From the NCBI GenBank assembly GCA_963931865.1, contig OZ007510.1:4207366-4271365 (forward strand): DNA of 64,000 nt, written 5' to 3'. Source of the DNA: Axinella damicornis. Lineage: Eukaryota; Porifera; Demospongiae; Axinellida; Axinellidae. Below, piece by piece: positions 26,027 to 38,382 of the stretch (the stretch's first letter is position 1; each line of letters starts with the position of its first letter). The notes under the pieces are model-generated. The model was not told the DNA's origin, searched no databases, and saw only the letters and a list, made by a program, of their open reading frames with translations. The translations under genes and the position numbers were made by a program.

Positions 26027-26968
26027 GCATACACACACCCACACACACACACACACACACACAGCACACACCACTACACACACACCACACACCACACTCA
26101 CATACCTACCTGCATGTCTGCCCTGACATTCTCCAGCTGTTGGTGCGTGCTCTGCAGTTGGGCTTCAAGGTGTTCCTTTTCCAGCCTCGCCTCCTCCAGC
26201 TTGGCCTCCTGGGCAGTTGCCCCCTCCCTCCCCTTATCCCCTTCACTACCACCCTGGAGACTGGATATCAGACGCTCCTTTGCCTACAGTGATGTGATAA
26301 CATGCAGTGCTTTATCCAAACAGAAAAGGGTGGAGGGGAATTCAATGTCACTCCAACAAGGGGGGACCGTTCCGTCCAAACCCAACAGATCCACAAAAGG
26401 AGGTTAGCTCTACCCCCTGGAGTTTGGAAACAGGACAACCTCATCAGAGCGGTGGTACAGCCATAGCCGACCAGAGGCTTCTGACCAGGAGTGGGTGGTC
26501 ACATGGGCAGCACATGTACAAACAGAACTGCTGTGCATGCCATATAAGGTTACAAATTAATATACACCCTCCAACTAATTTCCACACACTTGCAAAATGC
26601 CAGCAGCTCTCTGTTTATAATCGTCGTGATCTTTTCTCAGGAGTTGTAGTTCTCTGTGGGCACTCTGGAGGGCAGTTTGGTACTCTGTGGCCTTGGCTGA
26701 GAGGAAGGGGGAGGGAGACGTCACATGCGCGCATACAGTTTGCCACATGGTGTGAGCATTAGGTGGTGCATACATGTACCTTGCTGCAAGGTGAGTTGTC
26801 TCTGCTGGGCAGAGAGGGCCTCTGACAGCTGCAGACGTTCCGACTGAAGCTGACTCTCCCGCTCGGCGAACTCAGCCTGGGAATCACAGTTCATCCCATT
26901 AGGGGAAGATACATGTGTATACATTCATTATTTACCTTCCTTCTATCTCTACAAAAACATGACCCCTT

Positions 26969-27001
<33 letters not shown>

Positions 27002-28608
27002 ACACACACACACAAGTACCTTCATTGTGGAGGTAGCCTCCCTTTCTCTGTCCAGGACGGTCTCCGCCAGCTCCAGTCGAGCTTTGAGTGAGTCTAAAGC
27101 GTGGTTTTGGACATCACTGCTCAGGCTGGCATCCTGAAGCAACCTAGGGGGACAATATCAGGTGTAGCCTCATTCCCAGGCCACCTGGGAATGAGGCTAC
27201 ATCAGGTGCTGTGTGGCCCAAACTAGTGCAAACCTCAACCAGAATTGGGCTGTTGTAGCTAGGAGCTCTTACTTCTCCTTCTCCCTGTGGGAGCTGGTAA
27301 TTTGTTGCTTCATTTCTTCCACTGCAGTGTCAGCCTCTGAAAACCGAGACCTCAGAACCTGCAAAGTTTGAACCAACAATGAGCGAGTATGGGGATTGAG
27401 ACTCAAAGGGAGGCAATCTCACCTGGATCTGGGAGTCTCTGGCCTCTAGGGCCGCCTGCAGGTCCTCCTCTTGCGACCTCATCTGCCTGATCATGTGATC
27501 CGACCGGAAGGCATGTTCCCTCAGGGCTGATATCTCACTCTCATACTGTGATACGCTCTCCCCGGCATCCCTCACCCTCCCCATCATCAGACCCAGCTCA
27601 TCGTTCAGTGAGGCCACCTCACGCTTCAACAACTTGTTCTCAAGCTCCAAGTTTGAGATTTTCTGCTGGAGGGCTACAACTTGGGGCTGCTCTAATGTCT
27701 GGGGGATGGTGGTGGACTCAGGAGCACCCTGTGGCTTGCTGTCCTCTGCATTGTTCATTCCTACGTCTTCCTTCGCTACGTCTGGGTGCTCTTGGCTGTC
27801 AGGGGTTGCGGAGAAGAAAGGAGGGGCATCCGTTTCCTCCACTTTTGGCTCTGGGAACAAGAAGAAAAAATAGCCCTGTCAGTGTAGGCACAGAAGAAGA
27901 CGGATGGTGTAACCAAACTAGACTTTGAGGTAGATACGACCAACAAAAACATGGTTGGCATCACAGTCACATGATTGTGGCAGTGGAGCAAGTCCAATAC
28001 ACTATACCTTCCTTGTAGTCTTGCACACCGTCTTCCTTGGGTTGCATGCCCGTGGTGTTGGTCGGTGAGGTTCTCCCCTCAGCAGCAGCTACAATTGACG
28101 GCTGTACTTTCACAGGGGAGAGCGGAGGATGGGGGCGTGGCTTCGTTGGTGGCACCCTGGGAACTGTGTGTTTAACCCTCCGTGAACTGGACTGCACGGG
28201 CTGTTTTGATGGGCTGTTTAGAAACTCAAACAAAGACTCGTCACTAACTGTGGATTTCGGACTCGAGAAGGAAGTGGAATGTGGTTTGGACTGATCTGCA
28301 GACACAATTGAAGTTGTACTGGCACTTTTTATCGGAGGTGTAGGTTTTGGTCTAGTCAATAGCTTTGCACCTGACGCACTGCCTATCAGTTGCTGGGCAA
28401 CCTTGGCACCACCGTCCACCTCCACAGCTGGCTTGCTTGGGGGTTGTGCAGTGGGTTCATAGGCCAAGATTGGCTGAGTGTCGAGAGGATTAGAGTTGCG
28501 ATGGGGAGAGGGCGACAGACCGACTTCTTTTAGCGAAGTGGCGGCAGCCTGGTCCATTTTATCCAGGAGTGACTCCGCCTTATCAGCGAGACCAGAGAAC
28601 CACGACAT
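24259..28608 (-). CDS. GOLGA5: Golgin-84 (golgin subfamily A member 5)
   Basis: Tail-anchored Golgi coiled-coil tether for intra-Golgi vesicles. Fourteen exons join in frame: 28008-28608, 27423-27850, 27273-27358, 27020-27143, 26780-26876, 26590-26696, 26110-26283, 25639-25830, 25488-25523, 25201-25338, 24830-24914, 24602-24701, 24474-24537, 24259-24333 (768 residues; human 731). The N-terminus MSWFSGLADKAESLLDKMDQ matches the family start. A Ser/Pro-rich region follows, with SLFEFLNSPSKQP, then a long coiled coil (for example ELQLLRKDHDDYKQRAAGIL and LTESLIQKQTTLE). The C-terminus has LGVYLRRYPYARLFAILYM and LLHIWVMVILLTYTPE, the conserved membrane anchor. The gene is divergent from transporter copy 1, with 147 bp between starts. 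Intron 10 holds a degenerate TGGGTCTGTG/CTGGGAATGAG repeat. Confidence 0.95.
25979..26100 (+). repeat. (CA)n microsatellite
   Basis: In the GOLGA5 intron between exons 26110-26283 and 25639-25830. Confidence 0.92.
26970..27014 (+). repeat. C run plus (CA)n
   Basis: A C tract of about 31 then CA repeats, just after a GOLGA5 donor on the minus strand. Confidence 0.92.
27165..27199. repeat. Hairpin element, minimal
   Basis: TAGCCTCATTCCCAGG followed almost directly by its complement, in a GOLGA5 intron. Confidence 0.85.
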
Positions 28609-28755
28609 CTTGTACGATCGATCTTCAGTGAACTTCAACAGCAATTATTGAGAATTGAAGGGGTTAAACGTTCCGTATACTACAACCAAAGTCCGTAATA
28701 TAACGGATTCTATTAAAGATTAACCTTTTTGTTACGGTGTTGGTTGAAAGGTCTG
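28609..28755. promoter_or_regulatory. Divergent promoter, GOLGA5 / transporter copy 1
   Basis: 147 bp lie between the opposed start codons. Nothing specific was recognised beyond an AT-rich centre. Confidence 0.5.
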
Positions 28756-31559
28756 ATGAACAGACCTCGGAGGCTGCGGTGTTGCAAGTGCTGGAGGGAG
28801 GGTGTCCCTCCTACGTGGCTGGTAGTCTGTGGAGCCTTGTTGGTGCAGGTAGGGCAAGAATACTATGCTTCTCAGTCTAGTAGCTGCATGTCCACTCATG
28901 ACCAAATTATGGCCTGGCCGCAGGTTGGCTTCGGGCTCTATCCTGTGATCGTCAAGGAGTTTGCTGCCCATGAGAAGGCAAATCCAGTCATCTTCAGTTT
29001 CTACCGGCAAGTCCCATTTGTGCGATAGTATTACAGGTAGGGGTCAATCCCAGGTGTGATAAACACAAGGGAGGGGGTGTGGCCTAGCTGGGAGATATCC
29101 TTGCCATAGCCTCATTCCCAGGCTGGGAATGAAGCTATATATGACAAGGATTTCTGGTAATCCTGGACAGCTTCATAAGTACAGGTGGAAGTGATCCCAT
29201 GTAGAATAGCCCTTTGCCTCGTACTCTGCCCATGAAAACGGATTATTTATAGTGTGATTGCCATGGTATGTTCATTTAAGAAAAAGGCTAGGCAAGTACC
29301 AAACACAATATACATGTACCTTGCCAAGAATGACATCAATTTCATTGTGGCAGCAGGCAGCAGCGGTGAAGATGATGTCATGCTCTTTGATCCACTTGTC
29401 TAGTTCTGCGCAAGTAATGAATTAACCTGAAATGAGTCTCCCCTCTTGCACACAGAGATGTCTTCTGTTTCCCAGTGCTGTTACTCTGCTCCATTATTGC
29501 AGAGCGTAAAGTCCTCATACCCAATATGAAGATGCTTATTGTAAGTCTGACCTTTGTTAAGGAAGGACCTACTGGTATATTGGATGACTGCCTAATCTGC
29601 TGTTGTTTCAGGTCTTTGTGCTACTGGGGCTGTCGGGAGTGTTTGCAAGTCAGGTGAGTGTGAAGGTGTGAGGTAGCCTCACTCCCAGGCCTCCACCCAG
29701 ATTTCATCTCACAGCCGTAGAGAGAAATTTTCTCCACAGCTGTGAGATCAAATCTGGGAGGAGGCCTGGGAACGAGGCTAGGTTTGAGGTGTGTGTGTGT
29801 GCACATGTGTGCGTACGTGCATGTAGCCTCGTTCCTAGGCCCCGCCCCAGCTTTTGTCACTTGCAGTACAAAAGCTGGGGCAGGGAACGAGGCTACATGT
29901 GTGTACAGGAGCCCATAAGCTCCTGGTGTGTTTGAGGTGATGTTTTGGTAGCTGTTGTCTTGGCGATGACCGTGTTTATGTTGCTATTGTGCTCCCCCAG
30001 CTGTTGTACATTCTTGGAGTATACTGGGTTGGACCTGACATTGCCAGCGCTTTTCAGGTACATACTAGTCATGTGATCCCCAGCATTCGTCATGTGACTT
30101 TGTCTTGTGTTGTACATTCTGTTAATATAATGGACTTGTTTTCCAGGTACACTCTCTGTGATCTCGTGACTAGCTACTATGATTGATTAATTTTTTGAAT
30201 TCTCTGCTCACTTCTTGCAGCCTGTCATTCCAGTGTGGACTGCTGTCTTGGCAATCGTTACACGTGTAGAGAGGGTCCCTTCTCCCCTCTTTGTACGTGC
30301 TCTGCCTTAATTATCTGGTCTCTACCTATAACTCTTAGTTTACGACACACGCTGGAGTCTATTTCTTTGTCCCCACAGCTACACAGCTGGGTGAAGGTTG
30401 TTGGGATCCTACTAGCTGCAGGTACAGAATACAGTATGCAACTGCATTGTAGTACAATACTATGCAGCTGCCTCTCATGTACTGTACCAAGAATGCTTTG
30501 CCCTAACTGTAATAATAGCTATTGCTTAGCAACTGGCTGCATGTGATGAGACTACAATACGTTTTTGCACAGTTGACTGTACCTGAAGCATGAATTTGCA
30601 ACATTATGCACACAGGTGGAGCCATTGAACTGACCTTAACAGGAGTCAACTCTAGTACCAGCACAGAATGTAACACCACCAACTCCAGCTCAGGTGAGGG
30701 AAGGCAAGTGGCCCTAGCCTGGTTCCCACCACTAACTGTACTGGGAATCGGACTAGCATGGCCCAGGTTGGAGGTGTGTAGCCACTACTGCGGCCTCAAA
30801 TGTGTTTCTCCTACTCAGTAAGCGTTAACGTTATCATGCAACTGTGTGTCTGTTGTTGGCTCCCAGATCAGTGTGGCAGTCCTGCAGTCAGCCTACAGGT
30901 CATGGGCTACATTGCCCTCACTTGCAATACCCTATTGACGGTCAGTTTCCCATCCTGAAAAAAGGCAATGAGTCATTTATTACTGTATACCCCCCCCCCT
31001 CCACACACACACGCACACACACACAGGCCATTTATGTATTAATGCAGAAAAGGTTCATTTTCAACAGTCGCAACTGTAAGTCATTCAATGGTGACACTCC
31101 CCTCTCTCATTTTCCCTCCGTATCTCCCTCCCCACTCTTACCCCTGTCTTCTCTCCCTAATCCCTCTCACAGTTTCTGTCCTCCCTCTTCCTCCTCTCCC
31201 TCCCTACCCCTTCCCTTCTCTTCATCCCTTCCCTCCCTACCCCTTCCCTTCTCTTCCTCTCCCTCCCAATCCTAACCCAATCTCTCTCCCCTCCCCTACC
31301 TGTCCAGGCAAGTTCAAGAATTACCCTGTGACAGTAACTGCCTACAGCTATTTCTTTGGTGCATTATTCATGGGGCTGTCCACCACCTACTTTGCTGCTA
31401 CTGGGCAAGGAGATCAGTTCAGAATTCCACAGAATGTAAGTTGAGGGACGATTGCAACAGTTACTGTGCCATGTACCATCTTGCACTACACACTGAAATG
31501 TTAGGACTTGCATATTGAATTGTTTGTTTCACATACACACACCAACACACACACACACC

Positions 31560-31596
<37 letters not shown>

Positions 31597-32886
31597 ACAC
31601 ATATACACACACCACACACCTCACACACACCACACACCTCAGTCATTATATGCTCTAGTGTATGCTATCTTCATCGCATCTGGTACTTGCTACCTCCTCA
31701 TAACCTGGTCCAACCTGCACCTCTCCTCCTCCATAGCCACTGCCTTCTGGCCCTTCCAGGTGCAGCGAGCAATGGCTGCCAGTTATCTAACGTTCTTCTC
31801 GGGGCCGTCCATCCCACCTTCAGGTTTGCAAAAACCTGGAAGTGAGAATTTCAGGTAGCAGCCATTGGGATCACTTCAAGCTAGCCTTGCCCACTTCATT
31901 GTTATACCAAGTTGCCCTAGTATCCAAGAATATACTGAGAAGAGCTCTTTGCTGATATGCAGGTGCTAGTGGCACTGGTGGTCTACTATAGTATCCAAGA
32001 ACATACGGTTCATTGAGAAGAGTCCATTGTTTGTACACAGGTGCTCGTGGCAGTGGTGTCCTCCTACTTCATCACTGGGGACAAGCTGGCAGATTGGGTG
32101 GGTTGATATTGATGTAGCCTCAGACTAAGGACTGTCGTACCAACTGTGGCATCTCTCTCTGCACGATGGTACCAGCAATACGCAGGTGTGGTGATGGTTC
32201 TTGTTGCCCTGATGTTAGTGCTGTTTGCAAATCACATGGTGAGAGTGAGCTGTCATCCCTCATCTCATGTCCAAAGTCATGCCTGCAGCACATTTAACCT
32301 TTGTCCTCACAACATGTGCAGGAAGAACGACTCAGTGAAGGTCATAAGGTGATTCGTCTGGACTGCTGCTGTGCTGAGAGCACACGGAGTAGGAAAGAAG
32401 AAGAGAAAGTGGCAGAATCAGCACCCCTTCTCAGCAGCTATTCTGGCCACAAGTATTCTGATGAGGTAAAATGGCAACAATGGATATAAGCAGGATGACG
32501 GCATTATGCGCTCCTGGTATAAGTTTGCTGGTCAGGCTCCTTTAGGGAGGGAGTCGAGGGACTTGCCACATGGCAGTTTGTCCTGCTGCACCATAGGATG
32601 TGAAACAATGACACTGCAGGATTTAGTCATGCAGCTCTAGTCATGACATCATTCTACTTTCAGCAAGTCTTCTAATGGAGATTTCATGTAGTGCCCTATT
32701 CAAGTATATGTCTCTCATCAAATTACTGAGGGACATGCAATCTGCTGTGTAGCAAGTCCCAGACTCCTTACACGTTTGTGGAACAGGCTCTGGCCTGTGC
32801 AAGAGTGGAGAATGATGCTCCTGGTAGTTTGTGTGATACCTTTTATCATTTCCTTGCAGGACAAAACACAGATTCTGATAAACTGA
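28756..32886 (+). CDS. WAT1-like EamA (DMT superfamily) transporter, paralogue 1
   Basis: Predicted drug/metabolite-transporter (EamA) membrane protein; the substrate is unknown. Sixteen exons join in frame: 28756-28848, 28924-29006, 29456-29540, 29612-29653, 30001-30057, 30221-30292, 30379-30421, 30616-30693, 30867-30940, 31027-31075, 31308-31435, 31643-31759, 32041-32097, 32176-32238, 32322-32465, 32860-32886 (403 residues). About ten hydrophobic segments fall in two EamA halves; markers are GFGLYPVIVKEFAA, GPDIASAFQPVIPVW, AYSYFFGALFMG, CYLLITWSNLHLSS, LLVALMLVLFANHM. The loop in exon 8 is rich in N-x-S/T sites. Intron 2 uses a GC donor (CCG|GCAAGT). In exon 9, CNTLLT replaces the NTLCM of the other copies. 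The tail (DKTQILIN) is shorter than in copies 2-4. A partial duplicate of exon 13 lies at about 31963. The function is inferred from family resemblance to plant WAT1/UMAMIT proteins. Confidence 0.88.
29107..29137. repeat. Hairpin element, minimal
   Basis: TAGCCTCATTCCCAG / CTGGGAATGAAGCTA in intron 2 of transporter copy 1. Confidence 0.8.
29674..29780. repeat. Hairpin element
   Basis: 107 bp, tips TAGCCTCACTCCCAGGC / GCCTGGGAACGAGGCTA, in intron 4 of transporter copy 1. Confidence 0.88.
29824..29895. repeat. Hairpin element
   Basis: Second hairpin in the same intron, 43 bp after the previous one; the stem includes CCCCAGCTTTTGT and its complement. Confidence 0.88.
31541..31641 (+). repeat. 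(CA)n upstream of exon 12, transporter copy 1
   Basis: Reaches to the acceptor CACACCTCAG|TC. Confidence 0.9.
31920..31998 (+). pseudogene. Partial duplicate of exon 13 in transporter copy 1
   Basis: Here an acceptor-like ATATGCAG is followed by GTGCTAGTGGCACTGGTGGT, a degenerate copy of true exon 13 (32041-32097). The preceding intron text (TATCCAAGAA.ATAC) is also repeated before the real exon. The duplicate soon loses similarity and has no plausible donor, so it is a relic of a local tandem duplication. Confidence 0.6.
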
Positions 32887-33065
32887 GCGCAGTAACTGTT
32901 TGATATTATTTTTTTGTTGCAAATTCAATGCTTGCCCTCATTCCATGCTAGATATATACCAGACGACACAAAGTTATGATAATCAATTAATGTACAGCTC
33001 TAGCTTGGACTTCATGTATCAGTATTGGGTAGCCATGGACCTTCATCTCTGAGATGGTGTAGGCA

Positions 33066-33103
33066 TAACCTCATTCCAAGGCCACGTCCTGGGAATGAGG
33101 CTA
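33066..33103. repeat. Hairpin element, minimal
   Basis: TAACCTCATTCCAAGG / CCTGGGAATGAGGCTA between transporter copies 1 and 2. Confidence 0.75.
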
Positions 33104-33267
33104 GTGTAGGCAATGCACGCCTTCCACAGTGGTATCATGTCTTACTACTGAACTACTTTACTATTGCTGATCCCCCTCCAGTTTTAGCATATTAAAGCCA
33201 GGTGAAAGAAAAAAAGAAAAGGGAAGAAAAGAAAAGGAAAAAAAAAGAAAAGGAAAAAAACAAAACC

Positions 33268-33570
33268 TAGCAACACACCCATCCCTCCATGACAGGTCAG
33301 ACACTGAAGTGTGCTGCCTCAGGAGCGTTGGATAGGCGTGACTGGAATCACAGGAGGGCGACCTGCTTTGGCCAGTACACCTGAAGTTAGCTTCGGTGAT
33401 CGAGGGAACTGGCGTACTCGGGCTGCTATAGGCCGGGAGTCGAGAATCGGTGTGTATGGAGTGGCCCAGACTCGTACTCGATTATTGGGGAGACAACACT
33501 CAGACCCCAGTCTGCTAGACGAGTACTCGAGTGTGCCATCCCGACTTCCCGCCAAAACGTAGTACAAATT
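33268..33570. repeat. Interspersed repeat shared with 43428-43735
   Basis: Shares long stretches with 43428-43735, including CAGGAGCGTTGGATAGGCG, GAGTGGCCCAGACTCGTACT and CATCCCGACTTCCCGCC. A shortened copy of its beginning also lies at 43034-43116. It sits upstream of copy 2, as the other copies sit upstream of copy 4, so it may have been carried along by segmental duplication. The class is unknown. Confidence 0.6.
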
Positions 33571-33982
33571 CAGCTTTTAAACCCGTTTCCGGTTGCGCGC
33601 CCCCCACAGTTCAAAGGTCACATATACCGTAGAGTTAACCAATAAAGCTGTCTACAGAACAGCATGAAAGTTCATCTTGTCATGCCACTAATGGCCTACC
33701 TAAGAGCTACACTGACGGCAGATTCTGGGGAAAAATTGTGAGTGCTCTAGCATATGACGCATGAGCTTATAATTGGTCATTCAGAGCATTTGGATCAATT
33801 ATATCTTGGCTGCCATATTGGAGCAACCACTATGTGTGATTGAATGGCACGTTCCATTTAGAGTTCTGTACATCCTACCACTAGCAGCCACAGAAATACA
33901 GAAACGACCCCTCACTAACCTCACAACTTCAAAACGGGATATTCTCCCAGCAAGGAAGATCTAACAGCGAAGAAGAAAAGAA

Positions 33983-36900
33983 ATGAACAGACCTCGCAGG
34001 CTGCAGTGTTGCAAGTGCTGGAGGGAGGGGGTGCCTCCTACATGGCTGGTAGTCTGTGGGGCCTTGTTGGTGCAGGTACGGTAGGGCCAACACAAAGGAT
34101 GTTTGTAGTATACATATACAGTCTAGTTGGGGTGAAGGGGAAAACCAAATTATGATTGGTCTGTATGCAGGTTGGCTTTGGGCTCTATCCTGTGGTTTTG
34201 AAGGAGTTTGCTGCAAAAGAGAAGGCCAATCCAGTCATCTTGAGTTTCTACCGGCAAGTCTCATTATAATGGCTAGAAAAGGGGAGGGTCTGCCACCCAA
34301 CAGCGGCTTCTCAATTACCTGTGGAATGATTCTACCTCCTGATCTTCCTCCTACATACATACATGTAGAGATGTCTGCTGTATCCCAGTGCTATTTCTTT
34401 GCTCCATTGTGGCGGAGCGAAAATTCCTCATACCCAAATTGAGAATGCTTATTGTAAGTCCGTAATCATTTCTCTCGTAATAGTTTGGTTCCCGTACCCT
34501 TTACTTACTGCCAGAGGGGGGCGGGGCAAGTGAGAGAACAGCAGCGGCAGGGGTCTGGTGAATAGCTCGTCTTGAACACGGATCTACAGCTGCATTCCTG
34601 CTGTCAGTTTTAGCCAACGATTTTAATGAGGAATTATTTGGGTTGGTAGTTCCTGTGGTTCACTGGGTCCTTGAGGTTCCTGTTGTTCAGTTCCTGAAGT
34701 TCCCTTGGTTTGTCTCTTGATGTCGTCGTTCTTTAGAATGATGGGTTTGTTCTGATTCGAATACGGTAGAACAGTGAGATTTTGAATTTGAACAGTGACT
34801 GACCAATTGCGTTCAAATCTGAAAGCGAAGTTTGAAATGCTGTGGATCCGTGTTATTTACCAAACCCTTCCCTCTCCTCTCCTAAACTATTCTCATGGTT
34901 TGTAATAACGTCTAACTTGAGTGAGATCATGTTTGTTGTATCCAGATATTTATCTTGATGGGATTGTCAGGGATGTTTGCGAATCAGGTAAGTAGCCTCA
35001 TTCACAGTCTCCTCCCCAGCTTTGTGTCGCATACTGTACAGTATGCGACACAAAGCTGGGGAGGAGACTGTGAACGAGGCTATCAGGTACGTGCGTGCTG
35101 TCTCAGAGGCTATATTTGGTTGTGTTTCTATTGCCATTGTGTTTTTACAGCTGTTATACATTCTTGGAGTATACTGGGCCGGACCGAACATAGCCAGCGC
35201 TTTTCAGGTACATACTAGTTATGTGACCCCAGCACTGGTCATGTGACCTAGCACTGGGCATGTGTTGTTGACTGGATCTGTAGTACCATTCCCGAGATAG
35301 AGATCTTACTCCTCTTGACTATAATTTCCCTCTCACCTCTTGCAGCCTGTCGTTCCAGTGTGGACTGCTATCCTGGCCATCCTTACATGTGTGGAGAGGG
35401 TCCCCTCTCCCCTCCATGTACGTATGCTGCTCTTCATTGCAGTACTAATGGTTGCATGGTAACATGATCAGCTGATTTCTTGAACCGCTCACTTTCGGAA
35501 AGCTGCAATTTTGCTGTAGCTCTCCTTTAATTTCCCCACACAGCTGCACACCTGGGCAAAGGTTATTGGGATCTTGATGGCTACAGGTACAAAACACAGC
35601 TATATGCAGCTCCATATTAGCCTCTCATGCCCAGAAAACACCAATTGCAACACAGGTGGAGCCATTGAGCTGACCCTGACGGGAATTGATGCCGACTCAA
35701 ACAGTAACAGTACAGACTGCACTAATACCACTGGTTCTTCCAACTCAGGTGAGTGAGTAGCCTCGTTCCCAGGCGCTCGGTAATCAATTACTGAGCACCT
35801 GGGTACGAGGCTAGTGAGTGAGCAGCTGTGAAAGCATAGTGGGGTCCCACTATTGGTTGGAAATGTAGGGATGAACACGTAGCCATGCAGCCTCTGCAAT
35901 TGAACATCTTGTATAGACCTGTAGGGCTGGCATTAGGGTGTGTGTGTTTCCATTTGGCCCTCAGGTTCGTGTAACAGTCCTGCGGTCAGCTTACAGGTCT
36001 TGGGCTACATTGCCCTCTTTGGCAACACCATATGCATGGTGAGTAAAGATTAAGTCACCTTGTGTACTGGCTGCCCCTTCCCTTTCCCCTCACTCCCCCT
36101 CTCTCCCTTTTTAGTCCACTTATGTGTTGTTGCAGAAGAGATTTATCTTCAACAGTCCTGGTTGTAAGTCTCCCTTCCCTCCTCCCTTGTCCCTCCCTCC
36201 CTCTCTTTCTGTCCCTGCCTCTCATCTACGATCTCCTTCCCTCTCTCCAGGCAAATGGAAGCAGTACCCTGTGACAATAACTGCCTACAGCTATTTCTTT
36301 GGTGCATTATTCATGGGACTGTCCACCATCTACTTTGCTGCTACTGGGCAAGGAGATCAGTTCAGAATACCACAGAATGTGAGTTCAAATTCCCAAATTG
36401 CGCCGGAACATATACATGCTCCAAAATTAAGTGGTGGCCTGTCCTACTCCACCTCTCAAAGAAACAGGACATGCCATTACTCATCCTCAGTCCCATCCAT
36501 TCATAGCTGAGGATGGGTAATGACATTTCCCCTTCTAGGAATTTACCGATGGCCTGTCCTACTCCACCTCTCCGGAAAAGCAGTCTTGTTTACAGTATGA
36601 GATTTTAGAGCACATGAAATGTGCAGCTTTAGTATAAGGGTACAGGTACAGGATATATGCGCTGATGTCAGATTTTCACACACACCACACACAGTCCTTG
36701 TATGCGATCGTGTATGCTGTCTTCATCACGTCTGCTCTGTGCTTCCTCCTCATTACCTGGTCCAACCTGCACCTCTCCTCCACCATAGCAACATCTTTCT
36801 GGCCTTTCCAGGTGCAGGGAATGATGGCTGGATGTGTCCCAGGCCATTACCACTTGATTGCTTGTAGTATGTCAACACCTGACAGATTGGGAGCCATTCG

Positions 36901-37686
36901 GCTCTCATCTGTCTAATTGAAAAGTGTTCCAATGGATGTGTAAATTATCTGGTACGCAGGTGCTCGTGACAGTGGTGTCCTCCTACTTCATCACTGGGGA
37001 CAAGCTGGCCAATTGGGTGGGTTAGTTTGTAGCCTCAGACTTAGTTGTTGTACTAGCTGTGGTATTTCTCTTCCCACTGTGGTGCCAGCAATATGCAGGT
37101 GTGGTGATCCTTCTTGTTGCTCTGATGTTAGTGCTGTTTGCAAATCACATGGTGAGCTGTCCTCCCCTTCCCCCTCACCCTTCTGTCCCTCTTTCTCTTC
37201 CCTGTACATGAGATATACTCCCGCTCCAACTCTGTGTACAGGAGGAGCGCCTCATTGAAGGTCATAAGGTGATTCGTCTGGACTACTGCTGTGCTGAGAG
37301 CACACAGAGTAGGAAAGAAGAAGAGAAAGTGGCAGAATCATCACCGCTTCTCAGCAGCCATTCTAGTCACAAGTATTCTGATGAGGTAAAAAGACTCCTT
37401 TTACGGAGGGAGTCGAGGGACTTGCTACATACGTAGTAGTTTGTCCAGTTGCACCATAGAATGTGGCCGATGGCATTGCAGGATTTCAAGTGATGTGATA
37501 TGACTTTCAGAAAGTTTACTATTTAGCACCCGATGGAAACATGAGGATTTGTAAGTCCTGGACTCCTTACGTCTTTGTGGGCCTGCAAGAGTAGAGTGAA
37601 TAACAACTCTGGCTGTTTGTGTGATGCCTTTTATCATTTTCTTCCAGGATGAAGAACCGTCTATGAAGAAACATCTGTTGAACTGA
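33983..37686 (+). CDS. WAT1-like EamA (DMT superfamily) transporter, paralogue 2
   Basis: Exon layout as paralogue 1: 33983-34075, 34171-34253, 34369-34453, 34946-34987, 35151-35207, 35346-35417, 35544-35586, 35656-35748, 35965-36038, 36115-36163, 36251-36378, 36695-36811, 36960-37016, 37089-37151, 37242-37385, 37648-37686 (412 residues, intact). Intron 2 again starts with GC (CCG|GCAAGT). Local differences: exon 3 reads RDVCCIPVLFLCSIVAERKF, exon 10 opens STYVLLQ instead of AIYVLLQ, and the exon 8 loop is longer (DADSNSNSTDCTNTTGSS). The C-terminal tail EEPSMKKHLLN is shared with copy 3, suggesting these two separated late. The cytosolic C-terminal region is basic and serine-rich (RSRKEEE..SSPLLSSHSS). 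Confidence 0.88.
34993..35082. repeat. Hairpin element
   Basis: 90 bp, stem including CTCCTCCCCAGCTTTGTGTC, in intron 4 of transporter copy 2, the same intron as the two hairpins of copy 1 but a different sequence. Confidence 0.9.
35758..35813. repeat. Hairpin element
   Basis: TAGCCTCGTTCCCAGGCGCT / CACCTGGGTACGAGGCTA, a few bases after the exon 8 donor of transporter copy 2. Confidence 0.88.
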
Positions 37687-38382
37687 ACAATGTTTGATCT
37701 TTTGTTGCAAATTCAATCCAGATTACTTTGGTACCCCGGATCCTCTTCCATGCTAGTGAGAGCAACGGGTATTGGTACTCAATCGTTAGCCAAGGCCTTG
37801 TTCCCAGTCCATCGCCCAGCTTTTTGCCGCATTTTGTTTGCGTGTGGCAGAGCCTGGAAACAAAGCTCCCCAATCATGCCAGTGCTCCATAGTTGTGCAT
37901 GCAACGGACACGCATGCTCATTCAGCATTGGCCCTGACCGCAACCACTTTGTACGGTATACTTGCATATACTTAATGATGTGGATATTGATCCGGCAGGA
38001 AGTACATACTTTAGGTATAGGTACCGGAAACACGCGCGCATCTAGAACCAGCCCTGGCCCTATATACATTGCCCTACTTCCTGCCGGACCAATATCCACT
38101 TCGCATACTTAAAGTATTGTACTTCCTGTCGGACCAATCCCATAACCTCAGTTCCGTAAAATAGCGGATACTATCCACGTGTATGTAAAGGTCGGTCACG
38201 AAATACTGAATATGGGTTTCCTAACACCTAACAAGGCAACTGAAATTTTCGCTGGACTACCTTGACCGATTGCGCTGCTTCATGACCAGAAACGACCTCT
38301 CACTGGCCTCACAACTTAATTCGATAGCCCATAACGGGAAATTCTCCCAGCAAGGAAGATCTAACAGCGAAGAAGAAAAGAA
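37687..38382. other. Spacer between transporter copies 2 and 3
   Basis: No exon was recognised. It includes a diverged hairpin-family fragment (about 37790-37870) and an inverted-repeat element (37966-38108). The final 90 bp is a leader closely matching that of copy 2 (CTCCCAGCAAGGAAGATCTA). Confidence 0.5.
37966..38108. repeat. Inverted-repeat element (MITE-like)
   Basis: The arms read TGTGGATATTGATCCGGCAG near 37979 and TGCCGGACCAATATCCAC near 38084. A further partial arm (ACTTCCTGTCGGACCAAT) follows near 38121. No coding capacity. Confidence 0.6.

Larger units (their letters stand above)
32887..33982. other. Spacer between transporter copies 1 and 2
   Basis: No exon was recognised. It contains a hairpin element (33066-33103), a purine-rich AAAGAAAAGG tract (33206-33268), an interspersed repeat (33268-33570) and, in the last 90 bp, a 5' leader (CAAGGAAGATCTAACAGCGA..) almost identical to that of copy 3. 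Confidence 0.6.
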
